DNA of 22,081 nucleotides from Flavobacteriaceae bacterium (GTDB lineage: Bacteria > Bacteroidota > Bacteroidia > Flavobacteriales > Flavobacteriaceae). How positions within the stretch are numbered: the first letter of the stretch is position 1; every line of letters begins with the position of its first letter. The notes under the pieces are model-generated. The model saw only the letters and a program-made list of their open reading frames with translations, had not been told where the DNA came from and did not search any database. Made by a program: the position numbers and the translations under genes. Below are positions 1-7,183 of the stretch, one piece after another. The stretch is from assembly GCA_002693605.1 (NCBI GenBank), contig NZQO01000065.1, forward strand, positions 1-22,081, given 5' to 3'.

Positions 1-963
1 CACCACGGCTTTCAACGATTCGTTCCGAATGGCCTGCTCTACCCACAGGCGCGTGTCCTTACCGATACTGCCGTGGTGCATGGCAATTTCGCCCGCAAAT
101 TCGGGGTGCTTTTCAAGTAACTTCTGAAACCATATTTCGGCCTGGCCCCTAGTGTTGGTGAAAATAAGGGTAGTCTTGCTGTTTTTTATAATGGGCACTA
201 ACTGATCTAGCAGATGTAACCCCAAGTGGCCGCGCCAAGGGAAGGTCTCCATCTTTTTTGGGATTATGGAAATCACCTTTATTTTGGTTTTCTGTCGAGA
301 ACGGATCAGTACAGAATTTTCCTGGAAGGCTTTATCTACCCCCAGGAGCACCTCCTGTGCCTGCCCCAAGTTTCCGATGGTAGCCGATATTCCCCAAATG
401 CGAAGCTGTGGGCACACGGTTTTAAGCCGCGATAGGCCCAGTTCCATCTGTACGCCACGCTTACTACCCAAGAGCTCGTGCCACTCGTCTACCACCACGG
501 CGGTAAGGGTCTTAAAGGTCTTCTCATAGCCCTTTGTGGCGAGGAGCAGCATCAGGCTCTCGGGGGTGGTTATGAGTAGGTCGGGCATATTTTTCTTCTG
601 CTTGGTCCGTTCGCTCTGCGGCGTATCCCCCGTTCGTATGCCCACGGTGAGCCCGGTTTGCAGATCATCTGCCACGCGTTGGGCAGCTTGTTGAATTTCG
701 ACCGAGAGCGCTCGAAGCGGCGTAATCCAAATGGCCTTGATGCCCTTGCGGTGATTTTTTTTATAATCGGGGTTTTCCCTCAGGTATTGCAGAACGATTG
801 GCATCCAAAGCGCGTACGTCTTGCCACTTCCCGTGGGGGCATTCAAGAGCCCGTGCTTGCCCTGCAAAAATGCCTTCCAGGTTTTTTTCTGAAATGGAAA
901 CGGCTTCCACCCTTGGCGGGCGAACCATTCATGGGCGATATTGATAAGCTGCTCCTGGTTCAT
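1..963 (-). CDS. Ligase-associated DEXH-box DNA helicase (Lhr-type), N-terminal part, cut by the window edge
   Basis: ATP-dependent helicase of the Lhr-like, ligase-associated family, expected to unwind or remodel damaged DNA with the ligase and exonuclease encoded just upstream. I translated the minus strand from the ATG at 963; 321 codons lie in the window and the frame stays open to base 1, so the rest is outside. Visible motifs in order: Walker A APTGSGKT with its lysine near residue 48, TTPESL, the DEXH box DEWHEL with D159-E160-W161-H162, then the SAT motif GISATIGN. The phrase HELLGSKRGVQ after the DEXH box is typical of Lhr helicases. The start overlaps the ligase stop in an ATGA junction (960-963), so translation is probably coupled. 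A metallophosphoesterase gene often follows in this type of operon but would lie outside the window. Family assignment is secure; the exact DNA substrate is inferred. Confidence 0.93.
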   Translation of the reverse strand, partial: MNQEQLINIAHEWFARQGWKPFPFQKKTWKAFLQGKHGLLNAPTGSGKTYALWMPIVLQYLRENPDYKKNHRKGIKAIWITPLRALSVEIQQAAQRVADDLQTGLTVGIRTGDTPQSERTKQKKNMPDLLITTPESLMLLLATKGYEKTFKTLTAVVVDEWHELLGSKRGVQMELGLSRLKTVCPQLRIWGISATIGNLGQAQEVLLGVDKAFQENSVLIRSRQKTKIKVISIIPKKMETFPWRGHLGLHLLDQLVPIIKNSKTTLIFTNTRGQAEIWFQKLLEKHPEFAGEIAMHHGSIGKDTRLWVEQAIRNESLKAVV

Positions 964-2552
964 TTTGGAATGAGGGCTTTCAGGTCTGTGAGGGTATTTG
1001 CTTCTTGAATGGGCTTGTCCTTGCGCCAGCGCAACATGCGCGGAAACCGCGTGGCGATACCGCTCTTGTGTCGGCTGCTTTCGGCAATTCCCTCAAAGGC
1101 GATCTCGAACACGTGGTGCGGGGTAACGCTGCGCACGGGCCCAAATCGTTCCAGGGTATTTTTCTTGATCCATGCATCCAATTGCCTAAACTCGGCATCG
1201 GTGAGGCCAGAATACGCCTTGGCAAAGGTTACCAACTCGTCGCCATTCCAGAGGGCGAAGGTGTAATCGGTATACAAGTTGGCGCGGCGACCGTGGCCGC
1301 GCATTGCGTAGGTGAGCACGGCATCGATGGTAAAGGGGTCGGTCTTCCATTTCCACCAATCGCCTTTTTTACGGCCCACCAAATAAGGCGAATCCTGCCG
1401 TTTCAGCATCAGGCCCTCGCTGCGCTTTTCGCGCGCTAGGTCGCGCTCGGCAGCGGCCTTTTCCCAAGAGTCGAATTCCATCGTCTCGCTGAGATAAAGC
1501 CCTAATTCATCGCAATTGCAATTGCCAATGAGGGCGTCGAGGAGTTCCCTGCGTTCCGAAAATGGCCGGTGCCGTATATCCTCGCCCTTCCATTCCAGCA
1601 AATCGTACGCGTTGAGAATGACCGGCGTTTTTTTGAGGAGCGCCTTCGAGATGTACTTTCTCCCAATGCGCGTTTGCAGTTCCTGAAAGTTGGCAATCTG
1701 GCCTTCGGAAAACGGCAAAATTTCCCCGTCGAGGACCGTGCCGTTAGGAATTTCCTTCAGAAATCGTTGAAATTCGGGGTACTTATCGGTCACGAGTTCC
1801 TCGCCGCGAGACCAAACAAACACCTCGTCATTGCGAAGGATGACTTGCGCGCGTATACCGTCCCATTTATGCTCAAAGCTCCACTGGGTAACCGGCTCCA
1901 GCTCTTCCTGGAAATCGTCCTCGACCGCATACGCCAAATAGAACGGGTAGGGCTTACTGAGATAATCCTCCTCATTCTCTTCAAGAATCAATTTTTTGAA
2001 GGTGGTCGATTGGGGTGTCCAATTGCCCATTAGCTTGTAGGCGAGGATGTCCTCGTCGATATCGGTAGCCTTGGCCAGGGCCCGCGTCATCAGTTTTTGG
2101 CTCACCCCAATACGAAAGCTTCCGGTAATGATCTTGTTGAAAACGAACCGTTCGTAATAATTTAGTTGAAGCCAGTTTTCCTGTAGGTATTTTTTCTTTT
2201 CTAACTCGGGAAGCTCCTTCAGCGCGATGATCTGATTGATATATTCGGAAAGCGATTGCCCACTTTCCTCATTCGATTTTGGGAGTATTAGCGATATGGT
2301 TTCGGCCAGGTCTCCAACAATATGGTAGCTTTCCTCGAACAGCCATAGGGGAATGCCGCTAATTTCAGTGGCCCAGTGTCGCAACAACGTTGTATTTACC
2401 GGGCGCTTGGGACGCCGGTGCGAGAGGATAGCGATGGTCCAGAGCTTGTCGTCATCGGTTGCGGTTTTCAGGTAGTTTGCCAGGGCTTCAACCTTGACGT
2501 TTGTTTTGTTGGTAGTGTCGATAGTTTTTATAAGATCGGCGAAATAGGCCAT
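960..2552 (-). CDS. ATP-dependent DNA ligase of the helicase/exonuclease-associated family
   Basis: Seals DNA nicks through an enzyme-adenylate intermediate. From the ATG at 2552 the protein has 530 residues. The order is an N-terminal DNA-binding domain (about 1-200), then the adenylation domain with EHKWDGIRAQV, where K229 is the predicted adenylated lysine, then SEGLMLKR and WWKWK (nucleotidyl-transfer motifs IV and V), then a C-terminal OB-fold ending in a basic RFPRMLRWRKDKP tail. An in-frame ATG at 2612 would add 20 residues rich in T, N, P and Q. I prefer 2552 because MAYFADLIKTID.TNKT is where the conserved domain begins. Against this, 2612 has a purine-rich GGAAGAGGG just upstream and would overlap the exonuclease gene by 14 bases, so it remains possible. 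Its stop overlaps the helicase start by four bases. Bacteroidota also carry the NAD-dependent LigA, so this is most likely a repair ligase rather than the replicative one (inference). Confidence 0.95.
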   Translation of the reverse strand: MAYFADLIKTIDTTNKTNVKVEALANYLKTATDDDKLWTIAILSHRRPKRPVNTTLLRHWATEISGIPLWLFEESYHIVGDLAETISLILPKSNEESGQSLSEYINQIIALKELPELEKKKYLQENWLQLNYYERFVFNKIITGSFRIGVSQKLMTRALAKATDIDEDILAYKLMGNWTPQSTTFKKLILEENEEDYLSKPYPFYLAYAVEDDFQEELEPVTQWSFEHKWDGIRAQVILRNDEVFVWSRGEELVTDKYPEFQRFLKEIPNGTVLDGEILPFSEGQIANFQELQTRIGRKYISKALLKKTPVILNAYDLLEWKGEDIRHRPFSERRELLDALIGNCNCDELGLYLSETMEFDSWEKAAAERDLAREKRSEGLMLKRQDSPYLVGRKKGDWWKWKTDPFTIDAVLTYAMRGHGRRANLYTDYTFALWNGDELVTFAKAYSGLTDAEFRQLDAWIKKNTLERFGPVRSVTPHHVFEIAFEGIAESSRHKSGIATRFPRMLRWRKDKPIQEANTLTDLKALIPK

Positions 2553-2598
2553 TCCGCCGCGTTTTTGTGGCGTAGTCTGGGTTGGATTTGATAGTTTA

Positions 2599-3627
2599 TT
2601 AGTCGGAGCCATTACCCTCTTCCTTTTCGTTCAATTCGCCCTGCTCACCCTCGTACTGCGTCTTTTCGGTGCGGGCATCGTAACCTAATTCCTCCCTAAG
2701 GTAACGTGAAAAAATATCGGTATATCCGTGCGTGGTAATCACTTTTTCGCAGCCCGTCGCCTCAATGGTTTCGAGGAGTCCATCCCAATCGGCATGGTCG
2801 CTAAGCACGAAGCCACGATCGATGGCGCGGCGCCGGCGTGCCCCCCGGAAGGCCATCCAGCCACTGGCGCTGGCCGTAACGAAGGGGGTCATTTTTCGAA
2901 TCCACGTTCCGCCATGGGCGCTTGGCGGTGCCACGACCATGTTTCCCTTTAGTTCGTTTGAAGTAGTTTCGCGCGTTACTCGCACCGTTTCGGGCAAGTG
3001 GTAATTCTCACGGAGTACCGCTGTCATATTCTCTATTGCGCCGTGGGTGTAGATAGTTCCCAACGATGGGTCGAGGTGCTTTAACAGCCGTTGTGCCTTA
3101 CCCAGGCTATAGCCAAACAGCACCGAGGTTTTTCCCTCACTCTGATTCTGGGCCCACCAGGTGTTGATAGCGTTGAACACGCTGGCTTGCGGTTCCCATT
3201 TAAAGGCTGGTAGGCCAAAGGTACATTCGGTAATGAACGTATGGCAGGGTACCGGTTCGAAGGGCTCGGCAAGACCGTCGTTCTCGGTTTTGAAATCGCC
3301 CGTAAATACCCAGACCTCGCCCTTATATTCTACCCGCACCTGGCTCGAGGCAACGATATGCCCGGCAGGATGTAGGCTAAAGGTAACCCCGTTAATGGTA
3401 AAGGTTTCGTTCCAATTTTTACCGGATACCGAGATATCGCCTAGCCGGTGCTTTATAATGGGAATATTATTGTGGTGGGTTATATATTGCTTATGGCCCC
3501 ATCTGCTGTGGTCGGCATGGCCATGCGTAATGATGCACTTATCTACTGGCCTCCAGGCGTCAATATAGACGTCGGCTTGCTGGCAATAAATGCCCTTATC
3601 GTTAAATACCAAAAGGGGTGGTTTCAT
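2599..3627 (-). CDS. Ligase-associated DNA exonuclease, metallo-beta-lactamase fold
   Basis: A 342-residue metallo-beta-lactamase/beta-CASP-like hydrolase, often annotated as an mRNA 3'-end processing factor. In this gene context it matches the ligase-associated DNA exonuclease family. The zinc-binding HxHxDH motif is clear as H35-G-H37-A-D39-H40 in THGHADHSRWGH. Further metal-site signatures are PAGHIVASSQV, FTGDFK and, near the C-terminus, LSDHADWDG. There is no signal peptide or membrane segment, so it acts in the cytoplasm. It is the first gene of the repair operon, reading toward the ligase and helicase on the minus strand. The ATG at 3627 gives the usual family start, KPPLLVFNDKGIYC. 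Trimming DNA ends before sealing is the expected role, but polarity and substrate cannot be read from the sequence. Confidence 0.93.
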   Translation of the reverse strand: MKPPLLVFNDKGIYCQQADVYIDAWRPVDKCIITHGHADHSRWGHKQYITHHNNIPIIKHRLGDISVSGKNWNETFTINGVTFSLHPAGHIVASSQVRVEYKGEVWVFTGDFKTENDGLAEPFEPVPCHTFITECTFGLPAFKWEPQASVFNAINTWWAQNQSEGKTSVLFGYSLGKAQRLLKHLDPSLGTIYTHGAIENMTAVLRENYHLPETVRVTRETTSNELKGNMVVAPPSAHGGTWIRKMTPFVTASASGWMAFRGARRRRAIDRGFVLSDHADWDGLLETIEATGCEKVITTHGYTDIFSRYLREELGYDARTEKTQYEGEQGELNEKEEGNGSD

Positions 3628-3647
3628 TTTCTCAATTCGTAGCGAAC

Positions 3648-3655
3648 TAAAAGTA
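3648..3655 (-). promoter_or_regulatory. Possible promoter -7 element for the repair operon
   Basis: On the minus strand, TACTTTTA lies about 20 bases before the exonuclease start codon and matches the Bacteroidota -7 consensus TAnnTTTG at all but the last base. I found no convincing -33 TTG at the right distance. A short palindrome (3660-3672) sits just upstream. This is the only candidate near the start, so the call is tentative. Confidence 0.35.
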
Positions 3656-3776
3656 AGGGATTTCTAAGAAATTTGGGCGAGATTAAGAAAAGTTTAGCGG
3701 TGCTGAATGAATGGTTAACAATGGAACGACCCTAAAAGTTTCCTCTTTAGTTTTCGGAAAATTTTCACGTAAGGCC

Positions 3777-3784
3777 TATATTTG
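3777..3784 (+). promoter_or_regulatory. Promoter -7 element (TATATTTG) for the TerB-like gene
   Basis: TATATTTG is a full match to the Bacteroidota TAnnTTTG element and ends 17 bases before the ATG at 3802. A partial -33 match, TTTTCG at 3751-3756, stands 20 bases upstream of it. The transcript would carry a very short leader with no Shine-Dalgarno sequence, which is normal in this phylum. Confidence 0.65.
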
Positions 3785-3801
3785 TACCATAAATCAAGAC
3801 T

Positions 3802-4227
3802 ATGACCTTTAGAGATCTTTTTGAAAGCGGAGAACACTCCAGAAACCTGGGGCACTTTGCTTCTATTGCCAATATCGCGGCCATTGATGGCGAATTGAAC
3901 CACGAGGAGGAGAAGTTGCTGCGGCGTTTTGCGAAGAAACTGGACATCGACGAATCGGAATACCAAGAGGTGCTCAAGAATCCGGGGAAATACCCCATTA
4001 ATCCGCCCAATGATGCCGACCGCCGATTGGAGCGCATGCACGATCTCTTTGAAATGATCTTTGCCGACCATGAAATTGACGACCACGAGCGATTTTTGAT
4101 CGAGCGCTATGCCATTGGATTGGGCTATACGGCCGAACTGGCCAAGAAATTGATCGAGCGCTCTATTGAAATTTACAGCGGCGGATTGGATCTGGAAGAT
4201 TACAGGTATCTTTTGAACAGAAAATAA
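3802..4227 (+). CDS. TerB-like small acidic helical protein
   Basis: A 141-residue, strongly charged, all-helical protein without signal peptide or membrane segment. The stretch ANIAAIDGELNHEEEKLLRR and the second half FADHEIDDHERFLIERYA show the paired acidic-helix repeats of the TerB / DjlA N-terminal fold (tellurite-resistance-type, possibly metal binding through the acidic residues). The family label does not establish tellurite resistance: stand-alone TerB-like proteins are common and mostly uncharacterised, and no other ter gene is nearby. The gene is a single transcription unit, with a TATATTTG promoter 17 bases before its ATG and a strong intrinsic terminator 30 bases after its stop. 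It is divergent from the repair operon and convergent with fbp. The longer minus-strand open frame over it shows no family motif and is a shadow. Confidence 0.85.
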   Translation: MTFRDLFESGEHSRNLGHFASIANIAAIDGELNHEEEKLLRRFAKKLDIDESEYQEVLKNPGKYPINPPNDADRRLERMHDLFEMIFADHEIDDHERFLIERYAIGLGYTAELAKKLIERSIEIYSGGLDLEDYRYLLNRK

Positions 4228-4257
4228 TATACAGAACGTTCCAAGAATAAATATAGG

Positions 4258-4284
4258 CCCGAGACTTTCCGTCTCGGGTTTTTT
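4258..4284 (+). terminator. Intrinsic terminator after the TerB-like gene
   Basis: A perfect 8-base-pair stem CCCGAGAC (4258-4265) and GTCTCGGG (4271-4278) closes a five-base loop and is followed by six Ts (4279-4284). It points along the plus strand and its T-tract runs into the fbp stop codon (4283-4285) on the other strand. Read from the fbp side there is no matching U-tract, so fbp transcripts would stop less efficiently here. Confidence 0.9.
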
Positions 4285-5290
4285 ATTTGGCCATTTGCAT
4301 GAACTCTTCGGCCTTTTCAACCATATTCTTGCTTCCGCAGAAAAACGGTACGCGCTGGTGCAGTTCGGTTGGCTGAATATCCAAAATACGCTCAAAACCG
4401 TTGCTCGCCTTGCCACCGGCCTGTTCGGCCAGGTACGCCATGGGGTTGCACTCATATAGCAGACGAAGCTTCCCATTGGGGTCCTTGGAGGTATTCGGGT
4501 AAATATAGATACCTCCCTTTATCATATTTCGGTGAAAGTCGGAAACGAGCGAACCGATATACCTCGAGGTATACGGGCGATCGCCTTCCTCCTTTTGGCA
4601 GTATTTTATATAGTCTTTCACGCCTTGCGGAAAATGAACATAATTGCCTTCGTTCACGGAATATATTTTTCCGTTTTCCGGAAACTTCATATTTGGATGC
4701 GACAGATAGTACGTGCCAATTGCAGGATTTAGTGTAAACCCGTTAACACCGTGCCCAGTGGTGTACACGATCATGGTCGAGGTGCCGTACACAATGTATC
4801 CCGCGGCCACCTGTCGGTTGCCCGGTTGCAGGAAATCTTCCAAGGTTACGGGCGAGCCCGCGGGGGTCACCCTTCGGTATATGGAAAAAATAGTCCCGAC
4901 CGATACGTTTACGTCAATATTAGACGAGCCATCCAAGGGATCAATAAGTACTACATATTTGTTCTCGTTCTGCTCGTTTCGGCCTTTTATGGTAATGAAA
5001 TCATCTTCTTCCTCACTTGCTATTCCGCAGACGATTTCGCGGTTTGTCAAGGTCTTGATAAACGCCTCATTGGCAAAGACATCCAACTTCTGCTGGTCTT
5101 CACCCTGAATATTCGTGTCGCCCGCCGCGCCTAGGATGTCCACAAGCCCTGCCTTGTTAACCTCGTGGTTAACTACCTTGGCCGCCAAACGTATGGAATT
5201 GATAAGGCGGGACAGCTCGCCTGAGGAATATTTGAACTCCGATTGGTTTTCAATGATAAATTCTCCCAAGGATTGATTTTGTTTGGCCAT
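4283..5290 (-). CDS. fbp: Class I fructose-1,6-bisphosphatase
   Basis: Hydrolyses fructose 1,6-bisphosphate to fructose 6-phosphate, the committed step of gluconeogenesis, in the cytoplasm. From the ATG at 5290 it has 335 residues, the usual length. Key sites are GEDQQKLD, the metal-binding IASEEED, the catalytic [12 protein letters not shown] (first Asp at residue 117), and the sugar-phosphate part [13 protein letters not shown] followed by GGIYIYP. The start at 5290 gives the family N-terminus [15 protein letters not shown]. Ten more in-frame codons reach a TTG at 5320, but that TTG lies inside the promoter -7 motif and is not a credible start. The gene is monocistronic and divergent from the acetyltransferase gene, with back-to-back promoters between them. 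Confidence 0.97.
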   Translation of the reverse strand: MAKQNQSLGEFIIENQSEFKYSSGELSRLINSIRLAAKVVNHEVNKAGLVDILGAAGDTNIQGEDQQKLDVFANEAFIKTLTNREIVCGIASEEEDDFITIKGRNEQNENKYVVLIDPLDGSSNIDVNVSVGTIFSIYRRVTPAGSPVTLEDFLQPGNRQVAAGYIVYGTSTMIVYTTGHGVNGFTLNPAIGTYYLSHPNMKFPENGKIYSVNEGNYVHFPQGVKDYIKYCQKEEGDRPYTSRYIGSLVSDFHRNMIKGGIYIYPNTSKDPNGKLRLLYECNPMAYLAEQAGGKASNGFERILDIQPTELHQRVPFFCGSKNMVEKAEEFMQMAK

Positions 5291-5317
5291 AACCGCAGAT
5301 TGTCTTTGAATTTGCTG

Positions 5318-5325
5318 CAAATATC
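5318..5325 (-). promoter_or_regulatory. Promoter -7 element (GATATTTG) for fbp
   Basis: On the minus strand GATATTTG (one mismatch to TAnnTTTG) lies 27 bases before the fbp ATG at 5290. It is one arm of a perfect ten-base inverted repeat whose other arm is the matching element of the divergent acetyltransferase promoter. No clear -33 box was found. Confidence 0.5.
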
Positions 5326-5347
5326 GGGAATTTTAAGAAATTGAACC

Positions 5348-5355
5348 GATATTTG
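5348..5355 (+). promoter_or_regulatory. Promoter -7 element (GATATTTG) for the acetyltransferase-aspartokinase pair
   Basis: GATATTTG differs at one base from TAnnTTTG and ends 18 bases before the ATG at 5374. It mirrors the fbp element on the opposite strand. The implied leader is short and A-rich, with no Shine-Dalgarno sequence. Confidence 0.5.
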
Positions 5356-5373
5356 TTCCTCTAAACCAAAACT

Positions 5374-5853
5374 ATGGAAAGTATTGTTAGAAACGCACGT
5401 AGGGAGGACATGCCTGCCGTTTTAGCACTCATTCAGGAACTCGCCGATTTTGAACGGGAGCCCGATGCGGTCGAGTTGACGGTTACCGCCTTACAGGAGG
5501 ACGGCTTTGGCGATATACCGAAATTCCACTGTTTTGTCGCGGAGCGCGATTCAGTTATCGTTGGGATGGCACTGGTCTATTTCCGCTATTCCACCTGGAA
5601 AGGAGTTGCCCTTCACCTTGAAGATTTGATTGTCACTAGGGCCCAACGGGGCAAAGGTATTGGCGAGGCGCTATACCGAAGGGTGATGGAATACGGATTG
5701 AGCCATAACGCGAAACGCGTACAATGGGAAGTGCTGGGGTGGAATGACGGCGCCATCCGGTTTTATGAGCGAACGGGCGCACGGGTACTTCGCGATTGGC
5801 ACGTGGTGCATATGGACGAGGAAAATTTGAGCGAATATTGCAAGAAAAAATAA
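5374..5853 (+). CDS. GNAT N-acetyltransferase, diamine/thialysine (SSAT-like) type
   Basis: A 159-residue single-domain GNAT enzyme that transfers acetyl from acetyl-CoA to an amine. The acetyl-CoA pyrophosphate loop is QRGKGIG (91-97). It is preceded by STWKGVALHLEDLIV, and WNDGAIRFYERTGA lies in the C-terminal part; this pattern is shared with spermidine/spermine and thialysine N-acetyltransferases. The probable substrate is a small diamine or a lysine-like amino acid, though GNAT specificity is hard to predict. The stop codon is one base before the aspartokinase ATG, so the two are surely co-transcribed. That link hints at a role around lysine or diaminopimelate-type metabolites, but this is inference. 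Confidence 0.9.
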   Translation: MESIVRNARREDMPAVLALIQELADFEREPDAVELTVTALQEDGFGDIPKFHCFVAERDSVIVGMALVYFRYSTWKGVALHLEDLIVTRAQRGKGIGEALYRRVMEYGLSHNAKRVQWEVLGWNDGAIRFYERTGARVLRDWHVVHMDEENLSEYCKKK

Positions 5854-5854
5854 T

Positions 5855-7111
5855 ATGAAGGTATTTAAGTTTGGAGGGGCGTCGGTAAAAGATGCGGCTG
5901 GCGTTGTAAATGTGGGCGAGGTGCTTTCTACCCTAAATGAAAAGGATTTGATCATCGTCATCTCAGCCATGGGCAAAATGACCAACGCATTGGAAGTCGT
6001 GGTGACCGATTATTTTACGAATCCGCAGAACTTGGAAGGGTCGGTACAGATCGTATACGATTACCACCATGCCATCGTTCAGGAATTATTTCCGAATGCC
6101 TCGCATACCATCTTCGGAAAGGTAAAGTCGCTCTTTCAGGAAATGCGGACCTTTATAGACACCACCAAATCACAAAACCACGCGTATGTGTACGATCAGG
6201 TAGTCTCTTATGGCGAGTTGGTTTCCAGTACTATTGTAAGTGCGTATTTGACCGACTTGGGAATTTCGAACACGTGGCTCGACGTGCGCTCCTGTATCAA
6301 GACCGATGGCAACTATCGTGATGCGAAGGTAGATTGGGAACAAACCCAGCTGCACATTTCGGCTACCGTGGCGAACAGGGGAATTACGGTCACCCAGGGA
6401 TTTCTGGGTGCCGAACAGGAAAATAATTTTACTACTACATTAGGAAGGGAAGGCAGTGATTATACCGCGGCCATATTCGCCTATTGCCTCAACGCAGAAT
6501 GTGTTACCATTTGGAAAGATGTGCCGGGCGTGTTGAACGCCGACCCAAGGTATTTCGAGAAAACGACACTGTTGAACCACATTTCCTATAGGGAGGCGAT
6601 AGAACTGGCCTTCTACGGTGCTTCGGTGATACACCCCAAGACATTGCAGCCGCTGCAGCGCAAGGAAATACCACTCTACGTAAAATCATTCATAAATCCA
6701 ACAGATGCGGGTACGTGCGTGGGCAAGGGCGTTGCGCTAGACCCAATGACCTCTTGCTTTATCCTGAAGCGCAATCAGGTGCTCATTTCGCTCTCCTCGC
6801 TCGATTTCAGCTTCATTATGGAAGACAGTATTAGCGAGGTCTTCCTGTGGTTGCACGAATACAAGATGAAGGTGGAGTTGATTCAGAATTCAGCCATCAG
6901 TTTCTCGGTCTGCGTAGACAATAAGTTCGATAACCTGGCACCGCTATTGGCCAAATTGCGGGCCACCTTCGAGGTTAAGTGGAACGAGGGCGTCACTTTG
7001 TACACCATTAGGCATTCCAAACCTGCTGAAATTGAGGCCCTGGTTAAGAACAAGAAGGTACTTCTGAAACAGGAAAGCCGCGAAACCGTTCAGTTGGTAA
7101 TCAAGGAATAG
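5855..7111 (+). CDS. Aspartate kinase, monofunctional, with C-terminal ACT region
   Basis: Phosphorylates L-aspartate to 4-aspartyl phosphate, the entry step to lysine/diaminopimelate, threonine and methionine. The 418-residue protein opens with KFGGASV (5-11). It carries the catalytic-loop phrase SYGELVSS with E121, the nucleotide/aspartate-binding TTLGREGSDYT (194-204), and KDVPGVLNADPR (221-232). After about residue 300 the sequence changes to beta-rich ACT-like segments, the usual site of feedback control by lysine or threonine. There is no fused homoserine dehydrogenase. It begins one base after the acetyltransferase stop, with no recognisable ribosome-binding site, which suggests translational coupling. 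The paralogue class (lysC-like or other) cannot be decided, so no symbol is given. Confidence 0.95.
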   Translation: MKVFKFGGASVKDAAGVVNVGEVLSTLNEKDLIIVISAMGKMTNALEVVVTDYFTNPQNLEGSVQIVYDYHHAIVQELFPNASHTIFGKVKSLFQEMRTFIDTTKSQNHAYVYDQVVSYGELVSSTIVSAYLTDLGISNTWLDVRSCIKTDGNYRDAKVDWEQTQLHISATVANRGITVTQGFLGAEQENNFTTTLGREGSDYTAAIFAYCLNAECVTIWKDVPGVLNADPRYFEKTTLLNHISYREAIELAFYGASVIHPKTLQPLQRKEIPLYVKSFINPTDAGTCVGKGVALDPMTSCFILKRNQVLISLSSLDFSFIMEDSISEVFLWLHEYKMKVELIQNSAISFSVCVDNKFDNLAPLLAKLRATFEVKWNEGVTLYTIRHSKPAEIEALVKNKKVLLKQESRETVQLVIKE

Positions 7112-7127
7112 TCTTAATTGGTTTCGC

Positions 7128-7135
7128 TATATTTG
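7128..7135 (+). promoter_or_regulatory. Promoter -7 element (TATATTTG) for the OlsF-like gene
   Basis: A full TAnnTTTG match placed 17 bases after the aspartokinase stop and about 48 bases before the ATG at 7184. A clear -33 box is not visible. Transcription would begin at about 7141, exactly where a GC-rich hairpin starts. Confidence 0.6.
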
Positions 7136-7140
7136 TGCAG

Positions 7141-7163
7141 ACGCCCCGGCTAAGCGGGGGCGT
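7141..7163 (+). other. GC-rich stem-loop at the predicted 5' end of the OlsF-like mRNA
   Basis: ACGCCCC (7141-7147) pairs perfectly with GGGGCGT (7157-7163), and an inner GC-TAA-GC can extend the fold. No T-tract follows, so it is a poor terminator for aspartokinase. It lies just downstream of the TATATTTG element, so it would form the very 5' end of the transcript, where such stems often protect mRNA. A weak terminator is the alternative. Confidence 0.6.
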
Positions 7164-7183
7164 ACCTAAACAACCAACACCGC

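Larger units (their letters stand above)
5318..5355. repeat. Ten-base inverted repeat carrying the two divergent promoters
   Basis: CAAATATCGG (5318-5327) and CCGATATTTG (5346-5355) are exact reverse complements separated by 18 bases. Each arm contains the -7 motif of the promoter reading outward from it, to fbp on the left and to the acetyltransferase/aspartokinase pair on the right. The symmetry makes the two promoters near mirror images, with overlapping polymerase footprints. Confidence 0.75.

Noticed and set aside
658..1008. A 116-codon plus-strand frame over the helicase and ligase junction
   Set aside because: It is antisense to the Walker A region of the helicase and to the overlapping ligase stop; no independent evidence for a gene.
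1005..2033. Several plus-strand frames of 85-154 codons opposite the DNA ligase
   Set aside because: All are antisense shadows of a gene whose catalytic motifs are intact on the minus strand.
3802..4227. Tellurite-resistance operon
   Set aside because: Only a TerB-like domain is present; no terC, terD or related genes are nearby, so a resistance role is not supported.
3715..4476. A 253-codon minus-strand open frame across the TerB-like gene and the end of fbp
   Set aside because: It runs antisense to a well-formed gene, crosses the intrinsic terminator and overlaps fbp in another frame. Its translation shows no recognisable family motif.
5291..5320. Longer fbp start at a TTG ten codons upstream
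   Set aside because: The TTG is the end of the promoter-like GATATTTG and the added residues are not part of the family N-terminus; the ATG at 5290 is clearly better.
7141..7163. Hairpin as an intrinsic terminator of aspartate kinase
   Set aside because: No T-tract follows the stem and the motif lies downstream of a perfect TATATTTG promoter element, so a 5' leader stem is the better reading.
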